NCBI RefSeq assembly: GCF_014203835.1
Contig: NZ_JACHJW010000001.1
Coordinates: 868,001-932,000 of the forward strand
Reading direction: 5' to 3'
Origin: Micromonospora polyrhachis
GTDB taxonomy: Bacteria; Actinomycetota; Actinomycetes; Mycobacteriales; Micromonosporaceae
DNA length: 64,000 nt
The translations under genes were made by a program, and so were the position numbers. The notes below the pieces were generated by a model that had not been told where the DNA came from, made no database searches, and saw nothing but the letters and a program-made list of their open reading frames with translations. Positions 16,901-24,534 of this stretch are shown here, piece after piece. Numbering within the stretch: the stretch's first letter is position 1; every line of letters begins with the position of its first letter.

Positions 16901-18112
16901 GGTTATCTCGGCCAGGTGGTAGCTCGCCGGATTGGCGGTGAAGTCGATGCGTACCTGTCCGCTCGCCAGGTCGCCGTACACGTCGATCGAAAGGTCGTCC
17001 GCCGGCCCGGATTCGAGGACGTGGGCCACGGTGGACAGCCCGGCCATCGGCTGTTGGTAGTCGAACGGCATGAGGTTCACCGATGGCCCGTACAGGCGAT
17101 GTCCGTCGCCGAGGGTGTGGAGATCGACGCGCAGGTCCTCCAGCCGGTACCGCTGGTGTCGCAGTAGTTGGCGTAGCGCCCTCGAAGCCTCTTCGGTGAC
17201 CTCTTCGAAGGTGAGTTCGGGTCGTACCGACAGGCGTAACGGTAGGACGGTCATCATCATGCCGGGAGTGCGTTTGGCCAGTCGCCCCCACCGTCCGGTG
17301 ACCGGGAAGCCGAGGACCACGTCCCGGGCCGAGGTCAGGCGGTGCAGGTAGACCGCCACCGCGGCCACCACGACGGTGGACCAGGTACCCCGGGCCACGC
17401 TGGCGCGCAGCCGGGCGACGGCCGCCGGGGACAGGTCCACCCGGCGGCGCAGCACCCGATGCGATGCTGGGGCCGGCCGGTCCGTCAGGCTCACCGGCTG
17501 TGGCCGGTCGGCGAACCGGGCCAGCCAGAACTCGCGGTCGGCGACGAAGCGTGCCGAGGCGCGGTAGGCCGCCTCCTCGGCCCAGACCTCGGGCAACGAG
17601 CCGAGGACGGTCGGCGGAGAGTCGGTCCCGGCGAGCGCGGCGGCGTATATCTCGGCGGTGCGCGCGGTGAAGAGCGAGAAGGCGTACGCGTCCATGATCG
17701 AATGATGGAACCGCAGATAGTAGAGGTGCACCTGCGGATCGACCTGAATCAGCGCAACGTTGAGCAGCGGCCCGACGACGAGATCGACCGGTTGGCCGAG
17801 ATCGGCAGCCATCCAGCGCCGCGCGGCCGACTCCGGATCACCCTCTCCACCCATGTCGACAATGCCGACGTCGAATTCAATCGAGTCGGCTATCGACTGC
17901 CAGGGTTCACCATCCGCGACCCCGAAACGCAAGCGACTGGCCTCTGCCTCCAGAATCGCCCGGCGCGCCGCAGTCCGCAGCAGCGGCAGATCGACAGGGC
18001 CACGGATTTCGGTAAATCCGCCGATATTGAAGGCCGGGGTCGCCGGGTCCAGGAGTTGACCGAACCAGATACTGGACTGGGCCGTCGACAGGGGCAGCCG
18101 AGAGTCAGACAC
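13976..18112 (-). CDS. Single-module NRPS (C-A-T-TE)
   Basis: About 1378 residues from GTG 18112, chosen for the AGAGGTGGG site upstream and the family-standard start RLPLSTAQSSIWFGQ. Condensation domain about 1-450, with HHSIMDA (Gly of HHxxxDG replaced by Ala). Adenylation domain about 470-980: LYTSGSTGRPKGV, FDVSVWEFFW, NMYGPTEATV, MYRTGD, NGKVDR. Carrier domain Ser in FFELGGHSLQAARL. Thioesterase about 1100-1378, with LLGWSLGG. My manual ten-residue specificity read is D-V-W-G-L-V-M-V-A-K: seryl-like at the first three positions, unlike known codes after that. The layout equals EntF-type terminal modules. It diverges from the terpenoid operon and could acylate or amidate its product. Confidence 0.92.
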   Translation of the reverse strand: MSDSRLPLSTAQSSIWFGQLLDPATPAFNIGGFTEIRGPVDLPLLRTAARRAILEAEASRLRFGVADGEPWQSIADSIEFDVGIVDMGGEGDPESAARRWMAADLGQPVDLVVGPLLNVALIQVDPQVHLYYLRFHHSIMDAYAFSLFTARTAEIYAAALAGTDSPPTVLGSLPEVWAEEAAYRASARFVADREFWLARFADRPQPVSLTDRPAPASHRVLRRRVDLSPAAVARLRASVARGTWSTVVVAAVAVYLHRLTSARDVVLGFPVTGRWGRLAKRTPGMMMTVLPLRLSVRPELTFEEVTEEASRALRQLLRHQRYRLEDLRVDLHTLGDGHRLYGPSVNLMPFDYQQPMAGLSTVAHVLESGPADDLSIDVYGDLASGQVRIDFTANPASYHLAEITAHQDRFIRLLETLCTRPDIPVGTAELLDQAERRTVLFDWNETTHPVRRTVLTELIEAQVARTPDAIALVAEESGPTRAEPFCAEPIRARLSYTELNERANRLARELIDQGAGPGAVVAVALPRSVDLVVTLLAVLKAGAAYLPLDSAYPLDRIAFLLDDARPALVVADRRSMVDLPGTGPRPLLLDQPAVRAAVARHPANNPADARRRNPLHPDHPIYVLYTSGSTGRPKGVVVGHQAVVNHLLWLQDRFRLTATDRVLVKTPASFDVSVWEFFWPLLVGATAVLARPDGHHDPHYLAELIQRQEITTAGFVPSMLREFLAEPGAAHCPSLRRTLCVGEPLTADLAARYVEVVGPGLHNMYGPTEATVAVTAWAADGAASLAADGVPAGTDGDAPAGTGGGVPVGRPGWNTRAYLLDPMLQPVPVGAVGELHLAGAQLAHGYLRRPDLTAERFVPDPFGPPGERMYRTGDRMRQLPDGELVFVGRTDDQVKIRGNRIELGEIESVLARHPDIAQAVVVVRADSNGESRLVGYLTAAPGRSAPDPNALRGYLAAHLPPPMVPAVLLMLPVLPSTPNGKVDRAALPAAALTTTVTGRAPRTRHEVVLCGLFAEALELPLVGVDDSFFELGGHSLQAARLASRIRTVFGVELDLRTVFEQPTVAGLATHLADAPIAPAGVGRRESGATGGGGVDSPGALAKVLPLRASGAGVPLFCLPPVTGLSWCYSVLLRHIDADHPVYGLQSPGLARPEPPAATVEEMAAGYADEIRAVYPDGPYHLLGWSLGGVIAYATATELARRGAEVGLLALLDAYPSDPELHSEEHRRVLLDVVLSDFGYDPSLLDGESLDDERVVQIIRRAGGALTDWSAERIAALLKVTGKNLAAGRRYRPEAFDGDLLFFAATVSQPINLQTVDTWRPFVRGDIENHEIACRHEHMMRPEVAAQVGPALASRRRDRLPVDRRGHPALLARVASPRR

Positions 18113-18495
18113 GATGTCCCACCTCTCATTCACGGACACCCCGTTTTCCGAATGCCCGAACGGTATCACCGGATATTGGCCAGTCGGATCATCCACGTCA
18201 ACCCCGCCACCGCCCCACATCTCACCCTCTTTCGCGAGACGTGCCATGCTTTGTCCAAATTGAGCAGCAGCGATGCACCTGGCGGCTTTTCGTCAGCCTG
18301 ATGCAGTTCGACAGGACTCGACGCCACTGCACACCAGATGCCCCAACCGGTCCACAATGGGGGCGACCGGACCGAATAGCAACACATCAACGCATCCAAA
18401 TGGCATCTTTACCCCGACTGATCACACTGGTAGCATGCAAACATTCGAAAATCTGATCAACCTATTTACAATTCTTCGAACAAGGGTCGTAACAT
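18113..18495. promoter_or_regulatory. Divergent promoter region of the NRPS and terpenoid operons
   Basis: 383 bases, AT-richer than the flanks towards the right-hand end. Two TTCGAA palindromes (18444-18449 and 18475-18480) are spaced 31 bp, about three helical turns, just before the first gene of the operon. A TGATCA pair lies in the same stretch. These are candidate binding sites for the cluster's SARP or another regulator. Confidence 0.4.
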
Positions 18496-19518
18496 ATGAC
18501 CGTGGTTGCCGGAACGGATCCCCGGGACTTCATGAAAGACCTGCCGCAAAGCCGTTCCGGTCGACTCCTGCACAACGAACTGGGCCGGCGCTGGCCAGCC
18601 GATCCGGACCATCTGGCGACAATTGTTCGCTATGCACTGCTGCCCGCCGGAAAGCTGCTCCGGCCGATAATGACACTGGAATCCGCCGAGGCCGTCGGTG
18701 GTCACCCCGATTCCGTCCTACCGGCGGCGCTCAGCATGGAGTACATACACGTCGCGACGCTGGTGCACGACGACATCATCGACGCCGACGAACTGCGCCG
18801 AGGCCGCCCCGCCGTACCGGTCGCCTTCGGCACACCGGCCGCCATTGTCGCCGGCGACCAGCTCATCTTCACCGCCTTCGCCTCGCTCACCGAATGCCAC
18901 GCGGCCGGAGTGCCGGCCGACCGGGTGGTCGCCGCCACCGATGCGCTGGCCACCGCCGGAGCCGACCTGTGCCGGGGCCAGCTCCTCGAATCCCAACTCG
19001 TCGACGACCCCGATTCGGGGGTGGCTGCCTACCTGGAAGTGGCCCGGCTCAAGACCGGCGCGTTGTTCCGGGCGGTCTGCCAGGTCGGGGCGCTCCTCGG
19101 TGGTGCCGACGCGACCCGGGCCGGGCAGCTGGCCAACTACGGCGAGCAACTCGGGATCGCCTTCCAGATCCGCGACGACCTGCTGGCCTACGAGGCCTCG
19201 ACCGCCACGATCGGCAAGCCGACCACCAGCGACCTGGCCAACGGTCGACCCACCCTGCCGGTGCTGCTGGCCTACGAGACGAGCCCACCGGCCACCCGGG
19301 CCGAGCTGACCTCCGCGCTGCACCGCCACTCGACCGATCCCGCCACGCACCGGCGAGTTCACGACATCCTGCGCGCCACCCGCGCCCTCGAACGCGCCCG
19401 GGAACAGGCCGGTGACCACGCCCGGCAGGCGCGTGACCAGCTGCATACGCTGCCGGACTCGGCCAGCCGCGACGTGCTCACCGCGATCGCGCGGTGGGCC
19501 ACCGCGCAGAGCCGCTGA
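18496..19518 (+). CDS. Polyprenyl (geranylgeranyl-type) diphosphate synthase
   Basis: 340 residues. Trans-prenyltransferase motifs: first aspartate-rich LVHDDIIDADELRRGRPAVP and second FQIRDDLLAYEAS, plus GKPTTSDLANGRPTLPVLL. It condenses isopentenyl diphosphate with allylic diphosphates. The residues four and five before the first Asp are Thr and Ala (small), which in this family permits C20 or longer products. First gene of the operon; the next gene starts 2 bases after its stop. It would supply the prenyl chain for the UbiA enzyme. Confidence 0.9.
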   Translation: MTVVAGTDPRDFMKDLPQSRSGRLLHNELGRRWPADPDHLATIVRYALLPAGKLLRPIMTLESAEAVGGHPDSVLPAALSMEYIHVATLVHDDIIDADELRRGRPAVPVAFGTPAAIVAGDQLIFTAFASLTECHAAGVPADRVVAATDALATAGADLCRGQLLESQLVDDPDSGVAAYLEVARLKTGALFRAVCQVGALLGGADATRAGQLANYGEQLGIAFQIRDDLLAYEASTATIGKPTTSDLANGRPTLPVLLAYETSPPATRAELTSALHRHSTDPATHRRVHDILRATRALERAREQAGDHARQARDQLHTLPDSASRDVLTAIARWATAQSR

Positions 19519-19520
19519 CC

Positions 19521-20504
19521 ATGGCCAGCCACCGTGCGGGCGCCCTGCGCGCGCACGTACGGACCTGGCGGCCCTACACACTGTGGTACATCGGACTGGT
19601 CGGCCTGGCCGGAGCCGGTCTCGCCGGCGGTCACCCCGCCTGGTGGCGGCTCGTCGCCGCCTGGGCCACGCCCACCCTCGGCTGGATCGGCGGCCACTAC
19701 CTCAGTGACTACTTCGACCGGGACCTGGACGCCGCCAGCAAACCGCACCGACCGATCCCCTCCGGAGCGCTCCGCCCGGCCGCCGCCCTGGGCTGCGGAA
19801 TCGGCTGCCTGGTCGGGGTCGGCACGCTGGCCGTCGCCGGTGGCTGGCCCACCCTCACCGTCGCCGCCCTCGCCACTGTCGCGATCGTCGCCTACGGTCG
19901 GGCGCTGAAGGCCCGTGGGCTGGCCGGCAACGCCGCCCGGGGCGCGCTGGGCGCACTCACCCTGCTGTACGGGGCAGCCCTGGTCGATTCCCCCGCACAG
20001 TGGACGCTACTTTCCTTCGTGCTGGCGTTCTGGGCGCACGACACCTCGTCCAACCTGGTCGGCACCCTGCGCGACGTGCCCGGTGACCGGGCCGGCGGCT
20101 ACACGACGATGCCGGTACGGCACGGCGACCGGATCGCCATCGCCACCGCGCTCGCACTGTACGGGCTGGCGCTCGCCTCGGCCACGGTGGGCGGCTGGGT
20201 CGGTGGCCACCGGACGGTGCCGCTGGTGTACCTCGTCTCGCTGACACCGGCGGCGCTCCTCGGCGCGGCGGCCTTCCGATCCCTGCTGGCACACCGGACC
20301 CGGCTCTCCGCCAACGTCGCCCTACGTGGGCACGAACTCCTCGTCCTGGAACGGGTCTGCCTGGCCGCCGCGGTGGTCGGGCTGGGCCTCGGGTTGACCA
20401 CCGCCGGAGTGCTGGCGGTTCCGGCGCTCGTCGTCACCGGGTGGACGCAGGCGCGCCTGCGGTCCGGTCACGAGTTCGGTCCGTCCCTGTCCCACCTCGG
20501 CTGA
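19521..20504 (+). CDS. UbiA-family prenyltransferase
   Basis: 327 residues, about eight to nine transmembrane helices. First Asp-rich motif YLSDYFDRDLDAASKPHRPI (NDxxDxxxD form, with Ser for Asn) and second GTLRDVPGDRAGGYTTMPV (DxxxD). These bind Mg-diphosphate in the membrane. The RPIPSG motif resembles chlorophyll synthase and archaeal DGGGP synthase enzymes. It would transfer the chain made by the upstream synthase onto an acceptor (aromatic, glycerol-phosphate or other). ATG 19521 follows the preceding stop by 2 bases. Confidence 0.88.
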   Translation: MASHRAGALRAHVRTWRPYTLWYIGLVGLAGAGLAGGHPAWWRLVAAWATPTLGWIGGHYLSDYFDRDLDAASKPHRPIPSGALRPAAALGCGIGCLVGVGTLAVAGGWPTLTVAALATVAIVAYGRALKARGLAGNAARGALGALTLLYGAALVDSPAQWTLLSFVLAFWAHDTSSNLVGTLRDVPGDRAGGYTTMPVRHGDRIAIATALALYGLALASATVGGWVGGHRTVPLVYLVSLTPAALLGAAAFRSLLAHRTRLSANVALRGHELLVLERVCLAAAVVGLGLGLTTAGVLAVPALVVTGWTQARLRSGHEFGPSLSHLG

Positions 20505-20516
20505 AAGGGCATCATC

Positions 20517-22187
20517 ATGCCGTCCCCACTCATCGACCGGGTGAGCCGGGCCATCGAAGCCGGCGCCGAAGAGCTACTGGGTGGGCAACGGCCGGACGGG
20601 GCCTTCGTGGACTCACCGCCCAGTTCGGTGCTGGGTACGGCCGGCGCGGTCACCGCACTGCATCGCGCCGACCGGGAAGGCTCCCGGGACCTGGTCGCCC
20701 GGGGCGTGGCCTGGCTCTGTGCCCACCAGCACGGCGACGGCGGCTGGGGCGGTGTGGTCGGCGCCGACAGCGAACCGATCGCCACCTCGGTCGCTACCGC
20801 CACCCTGCAGATCGTCGCCCCCACCGACAGCGCCGAGGCGGTACGCCGGGGCCGCCAGCGGCTCGCGGCGCTGGGCGGTGTCGAGGCGGTCACCGACCCG
20901 GCGGTCAACCACCTGTGCCGGCAGTTCCTGGCCCTGACCAACCTACCGGAGGCGGGGCAGCTGCGCCGACTTCCGCTGGAACTCGTCCACTTCGACGGCC
21001 TCCGCCGGCAACGGATCTCCTTCCGTACCGCGCCGTTCGTCGCGCTGGCCCTGTTACAGACCCGGACCATGCCCGCCGGCCCGCTACGCCGGGCCACCCT
21101 GCGCCGGGCCGAGCCGGTAGCCCTGCGCCTGCTGGCCGCGATCGACGCGCACGAGGGGCACACTGGGGCGTTCAGCGAGGATCCCTGGCCGGCGGCCCTG
21201 GTCTGTCTCGGCCTGGCCCACGCAGACCTGGCTCCGCACCTGGTGTCGGCGATCGCCGGCTTCCTCCGCCGCGCGGTCCGGCCCGACGGGTCCTGGGACG
21301 CGGTCACCAACCTGGACCTCACCCGCTCCGGGTTCGCCGCCACCGGCCTCATCGCGGCCGGCTACGCCGACGACCCCCGGCTCGGGCGCACCCGGGACCT
21401 GTTCCACCGCTGCCAGCAACGCCAACCGTTCCCGGTCTTCGGCGTGCCGCCCGGCGGGTGGAGCTTCAGCGGGCCGCGCGGCTGGCCGGTCACCCTCGAA
21501 TCGGCCGAGATCGTGACGGCGCTGGCCGGTCTGCCCGACCACCACGACGATCCGGTCCTACGCCGAGGCGTCGACTGGCTGATCAACCGACAGGACCGGC
21601 GGGGCTCGTGGAGCCTATGGGTCCGCGACACCCGCCTGGCCAACGACGGCCCCTGCTGCGGCATCACCAGTCAGGGCATCGTCGCCCTGCGGCACACCGG
21701 GCACGCCCCGGACAGCCCACCGGTCGTCGCCGCCGTCCGGTGGCTGCTCACCCAACAACGTCCGGACGGGACCTTCGAGAACCTGTGGTACCGGGATCAC
21801 ACCTCGGGCACCGCCATGGTCCTGGACGCGCTGGCCGAGGCCGGGCAGACCACCCATCTGGTCAGTGTCCGGGCCCGGGACTGGTTGCTGCGTACCCAGC
21901 TTCCCGACGGTTCCTGGGGTTCCGGCAGCACCCCGGAAGGCACGGTGGAGGAGACCGCCTGGACGGTGCACGCCCTGCTCTCCGCCGGGGCCGCCGCCAC
22001 CGACGAGCCGGTGACCCGGGCCGTGGGCTGGCTGCTGGACACCCAGCTATCCAGCGGAGCCTGGCCCGCCAGCCGGGTCTGCGCCTACATCCGGCACCAC
22101 ATGCACTATCCCAACGGGGCGATCACCCGGGGCCTGGCGCTGCGCGCGTTGGGTGCCTACCGGAGCCACACCGGAGGTGCCGCGTGA
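20517..22187 (+). CDS. Squalene/oxidosqualene-cyclase-fold terpene cyclase
   Basis: 556 residues of alpha-alpha barrel with repeated QW motifs: QHGDGGWGG, VRPDGSWDAV, RQDRRGSWSLW, QRPDGTFENLWY, QLPDGSWGSG, QLSSGAWPAS. The class II cyclase acid motif DXDD is absent. At the equivalent place the protein reads TNLDLTRSG, so only the central Asp (residue 267) remains, followed by Thr as in the oxidosqualene cyclase D-C-T motif. That favours an epoxide rather than an alkene as substrate, and the next gene encodes a likely epoxidase. A rare TTA codon occurs at 21054. A non-cyclase binding role cannot be excluded. Confidence 0.8.
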   Translation: MPSPLIDRVSRAIEAGAEELLGGQRPDGAFVDSPPSSVLGTAGAVTALHRADREGSRDLVARGVAWLCAHQHGDGGWGGVVGADSEPIATSVATATLQIVAPTDSAEAVRRGRQRLAALGGVEAVTDPAVNHLCRQFLALTNLPEAGQLRRLPLELVHFDGLRRQRISFRTAPFVALALLQTRTMPAGPLRRATLRRAEPVALRLLAAIDAHEGHTGAFSEDPWPAALVCLGLAHADLAPHLVSAIAGFLRRAVRPDGSWDAVTNLDLTRSGFAATGLIAAGYADDPRLGRTRDLFHRCQQRQPFPVFGVPPGGWSFSGPRGWPVTLESAEIVTALAGLPDHHDDPVLRRGVDWLINRQDRRGSWSLWVRDTRLANDGPCCGITSQGIVALRHTGHAPDSPPVVAAVRWLLTQQRPDGTFENLWYRDHTSGTAMVLDALAEAGQTTHLVSVRARDWLLRTQLPDGSWGSGSTPEGTVEETAWTVHALLSAGAAATDEPVTRAVGWLLDTQLSSGAWPASRVCAYIRHHMHYPNGAITRGLALRALGAYRSHTGGAA

Positions 22188-23470
22188 CCGACTTCGACGT
22201 GGTGGTGTGCGGGGCCGGCGCAGGCGGACTGGCCGCCGCCCACGCGCTGGGTCGACTCGGTCTGAGCGTGCTGGTGCTCGACCGGCGGGCCAGCCCGGCG
22301 AAGGTGGCCAAGGGGGAGCTGCTCCAACCCGAGTCGGTGCGCATCCTCGACAACTGGGACAGCCTGCCGATGCTACGGGCCGGTGGCACCGTCGCCGTGG
22401 ACCGGCTGGCCATCCGCGACCCGGCCGGTGCGATGCTGCTCCCACTGGACTACACCGCCCTTCCCGGTGCCTACCGGCAGATCCTCTGCACCGAATACCC
22501 GAACCTGCTTCGCGCCCTGGTCGACGGGCTCGGGCCGACCGTCCGGGTCCGCCGACCGGTGCTCGTCGAAGGCGCGCTCCGCGACCGGCAGGGCCGGGTC
22601 ACCGGCGTACGGGTCACCGAGGCGGGACGGCAGCGGGACATCCGGGCCCGGCTGGTGGTCGCCGCCGACGGAATGTCCTCCCGGCTGCGCAAGGCGGCCG
22701 GACTCGTGATGCGTCGCCGGCCGTACGACCACCGACTGCTCGCCTTCGAGATAGGCGGGGTACGCGTCGCCAACGAGGTGTGCGCCTATCTCACCGACCG
22801 GGGACTGCGCCTGGTCTACCCCCTGCCCGGGAACCGGTGCCGCCTCTACGTCCAGGTCCGGCCAGACGAGTTACGCGAGGGCGGGCTGGCCGACCTGCCC
22901 GGCTGGGCCGAACGGCTGCTCGCCGCGATGCCGGCCCTCGCCCCCCTGGCCGACCCGCTACGGGCCAGCCTGGGCCGCCGGCAGGCGTTGACCATCTGCC
23001 GGCTGCACACCCCCCGGTTGACCGTCCCCGGGCTGGCACTGGTCGGCGAGGCGGCGCACGCCGTACACCCGATGGCCGCCCAGGGCATCAACAGCTCGCT
23101 GGCCGACGCGCAGACCCTGGCCGACCGGATCGCCGCCGCCGGCGACACCGGGGCGGACGCGCTCGACCGGGCCCTGCGGGAATACCAGCGACTCCGACTG
23201 CAACGGCTCGACCACACCGCGACGGTCAGCCACAACGCGGCCCGGATGCTGACCAGCACGGGTGGGCCAGCCCGGCTGCTCGGCCGGCGGATGATGCGGC
23301 ACACCGCCGCCAACCCGCGATTGCTGCGGCTCACCGCCGGCAACCTGGCCGGGGTCGACCTGCGACCGCTGACCACCATGGACCGGCTCTACCAGCTCGG
23401 CATCCTGACCGATCGGCACGCCGACCCGGTCCCTGCCCATCCGGCGAAGAACGGCGGTGAACCGAATTGA
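22184..23470 (+). CDS. FAD-dependent monooxygenase (putative prenyl epoxidase)
   Basis: 428 residues, GTG start overlapping the cyclase stop (GTGA). Class A flavoprotein monooxygenase: FAD motif VVVCGAGAGGLAAAHALG, DG motif VVAADGMSSRLRKAAG, and GD-like motif LALVGEAAHAVHPMAAQG followed by INSSLADAQTLA. In fungal indole-diterpene and bacterial xiamycin pathways such enzymes epoxidise the terminal olefin of a prenyl chain before cyclisation. The cyclase gene immediately upstream supports the same role here, but hydroxylation is possible. A TTA codon occurs at 22871. Confidence 0.85.
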   Translation: MTDFDVVVCGAGAGGLAAAHALGRLGLSVLVLDRRASPAKVAKGELLQPESVRILDNWDSLPMLRAGGTVAVDRLAIRDPAGAMLLPLDYTALPGAYRQILCTEYPNLLRALVDGLGPTVRVRRPVLVEGALRDRQGRVTGVRVTEAGRQRDIRARLVVAADGMSSRLRKAAGLVMRRRPYDHRLLAFEIGGVRVANEVCAYLTDRGLRLVYPLPGNRCRLYVQVRPDELREGGLADLPGWAERLLAAMPALAPLADPLRASLGRRQALTICRLHTPRLTVPGLALVGEAAHAVHPMAAQGINSSLADAQTLADRIAAAGDTGADALDRALREYQRLRLQRLDHTATVSHNAARMLTSTGGPARLLGRRMMRHTAANPRLLRLTAGNLAGVDLRPLTTMDRLYQLGILTDRHADPVPAHPAKNGGEPN

Positions 23471-24534
23471 CCCTCCCATCCCCCGGCGGTCACCGCCACG
23501 GCGGCGACCCGACGAACGAGCCCAACATCGATCTCTCCATGAACGAGACCCCCTATCCGCCGTTGCCCAGTGTCCGACGACTCGTCATGGGCGGGGCGAG
23601 CCGACTGCACCGCTACCCCGACCACGCCGCCGCCGAACTGTTGGCGACGCTGGCCGCCCGGCTGGGCGTACCGGCTGCGCAACTCGTGGTCGGCCCCGGG
23701 TCGGCGGGGCTGTGCCAGCACCTCATCCAGGCGATCGCGCCCCAGGGAGGGACGGTGGTGCACGCCGCCCTGTCGTTCGAGGCGTACCCGCTGATCATCG
23801 CCAACGCCGGGGCGCGGCCGGTGCCGGTGCCCCTGGCCGACCACCGGCACGACCTGACCGCCATGGCCGACGCGGTCACCGCCGACACCCGCTGCGTGCT
23901 GGTGTGCAACCCCAACAACCCGACCGGCACAGTGCTGCATCGGGCCGAGATCGAACGATTCCTGGACCGGATACCCCCGGAGGTGGTGGTCATCGTCGAC
24001 GAGGCGTACCGGGAGTTCGTCACCGATCCCGACGTACCGGATCTGGTGGCGGTGGCCGGGGACCGCGGCAACCTCTGCGTACTGCGGACCTTCTCCAAGG
24101 CGTACGGCCTGGCCGCGCTGCGGGTCGGCTACGCCGTGGCCCCACCGGGCATCGCCGCCGCCGCCCGCCTCCGGGGAGCGGTCTTCTTCCCCAGCGGTCC
24201 CGGCCAGGCCGCCGCCGTCGCGTCGCTCGACCCGGTGGCCGAGGCGGAGCTGCTGACCCGCTGCGCCGAACTGGCCCGACACCGGCGACAGTTGAGCGAC
24301 CAGTTGGCCGCGCTCGGCCTGCCGGTCGTGCCCAGTCAGGCCAACTTCGTCTGGCTGACCCTCGGTACGGACGCGGAGGCGTTCACCGCGCACTGTCGAC
24401 GGGCCGGGATCCTCGTCCGAAGTCATCCCGGCCAGGGAGTACGGATCACCGTCGGCGACGCCGCAGCGAACCGTCGGCTGGTCGAGGTGGCTGCCGAATT
24501 CGTCGTCACCGACCGGACGGCGGTGGCATCGTGA
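23467..24534 (+). CDS. HisC-like PLP aminotransferase
   Basis: 355 residues from TTG 23467, overlapping the previous stop (TTGA). Fold-type I aminotransferase of the histidinol-phosphate type: NIDLSMNETPYPPLPSV at the start, CVLVCNPNNPTGTVL, VVIVDEAYREFV and the PLP lysine in RTFSKAYGLAALRVGYAV (about residue 211). Its place within a biosynthetic operon, not with other histidine genes, suggests it aminates a pathway ketone or aldehyde. Amino-acid or Cobd-type decarboxylase activity is an alternative. Confidence 0.88.
   Translation: MTLPSPGGHRHGGDPTNEPNIDLSMNETPYPPLPSVRRLVMGGASRLHRYPDHAAAELLATLAARLGVPAAQLVVGPGSAGLCQHLIQAIAPQGGTVVHAALSFEAYPLIIANAGARPVPVPLADHRHDLTAMADAVTADTRCVLVCNPNNPTGTVLHRAEIERFLDRIPPEVVVIVDEAYREFVTDPDVPDLVAVAGDRGNLCVLRTFSKAYGLAALRVGYAVAPPGIAAAARLRGAVFFPSGPGQAAAVASLDPVAEAELLTRCAELARHRRQLSDQLAALGLPVVPSQANFVWLTLGTDAEAFTAHCRRAGILVRSHPGQGVRITVGDAAANRRLVEVAAEFVVTDRTAVAS

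Noticed and set aside
20441..23470. 1009-residue plus-strand frame
   Set aside because: Only its last 428 codons are the FAD monooxygenase; the front is an Arg/Pro-rich shadow of the cyclase gene in another frame.
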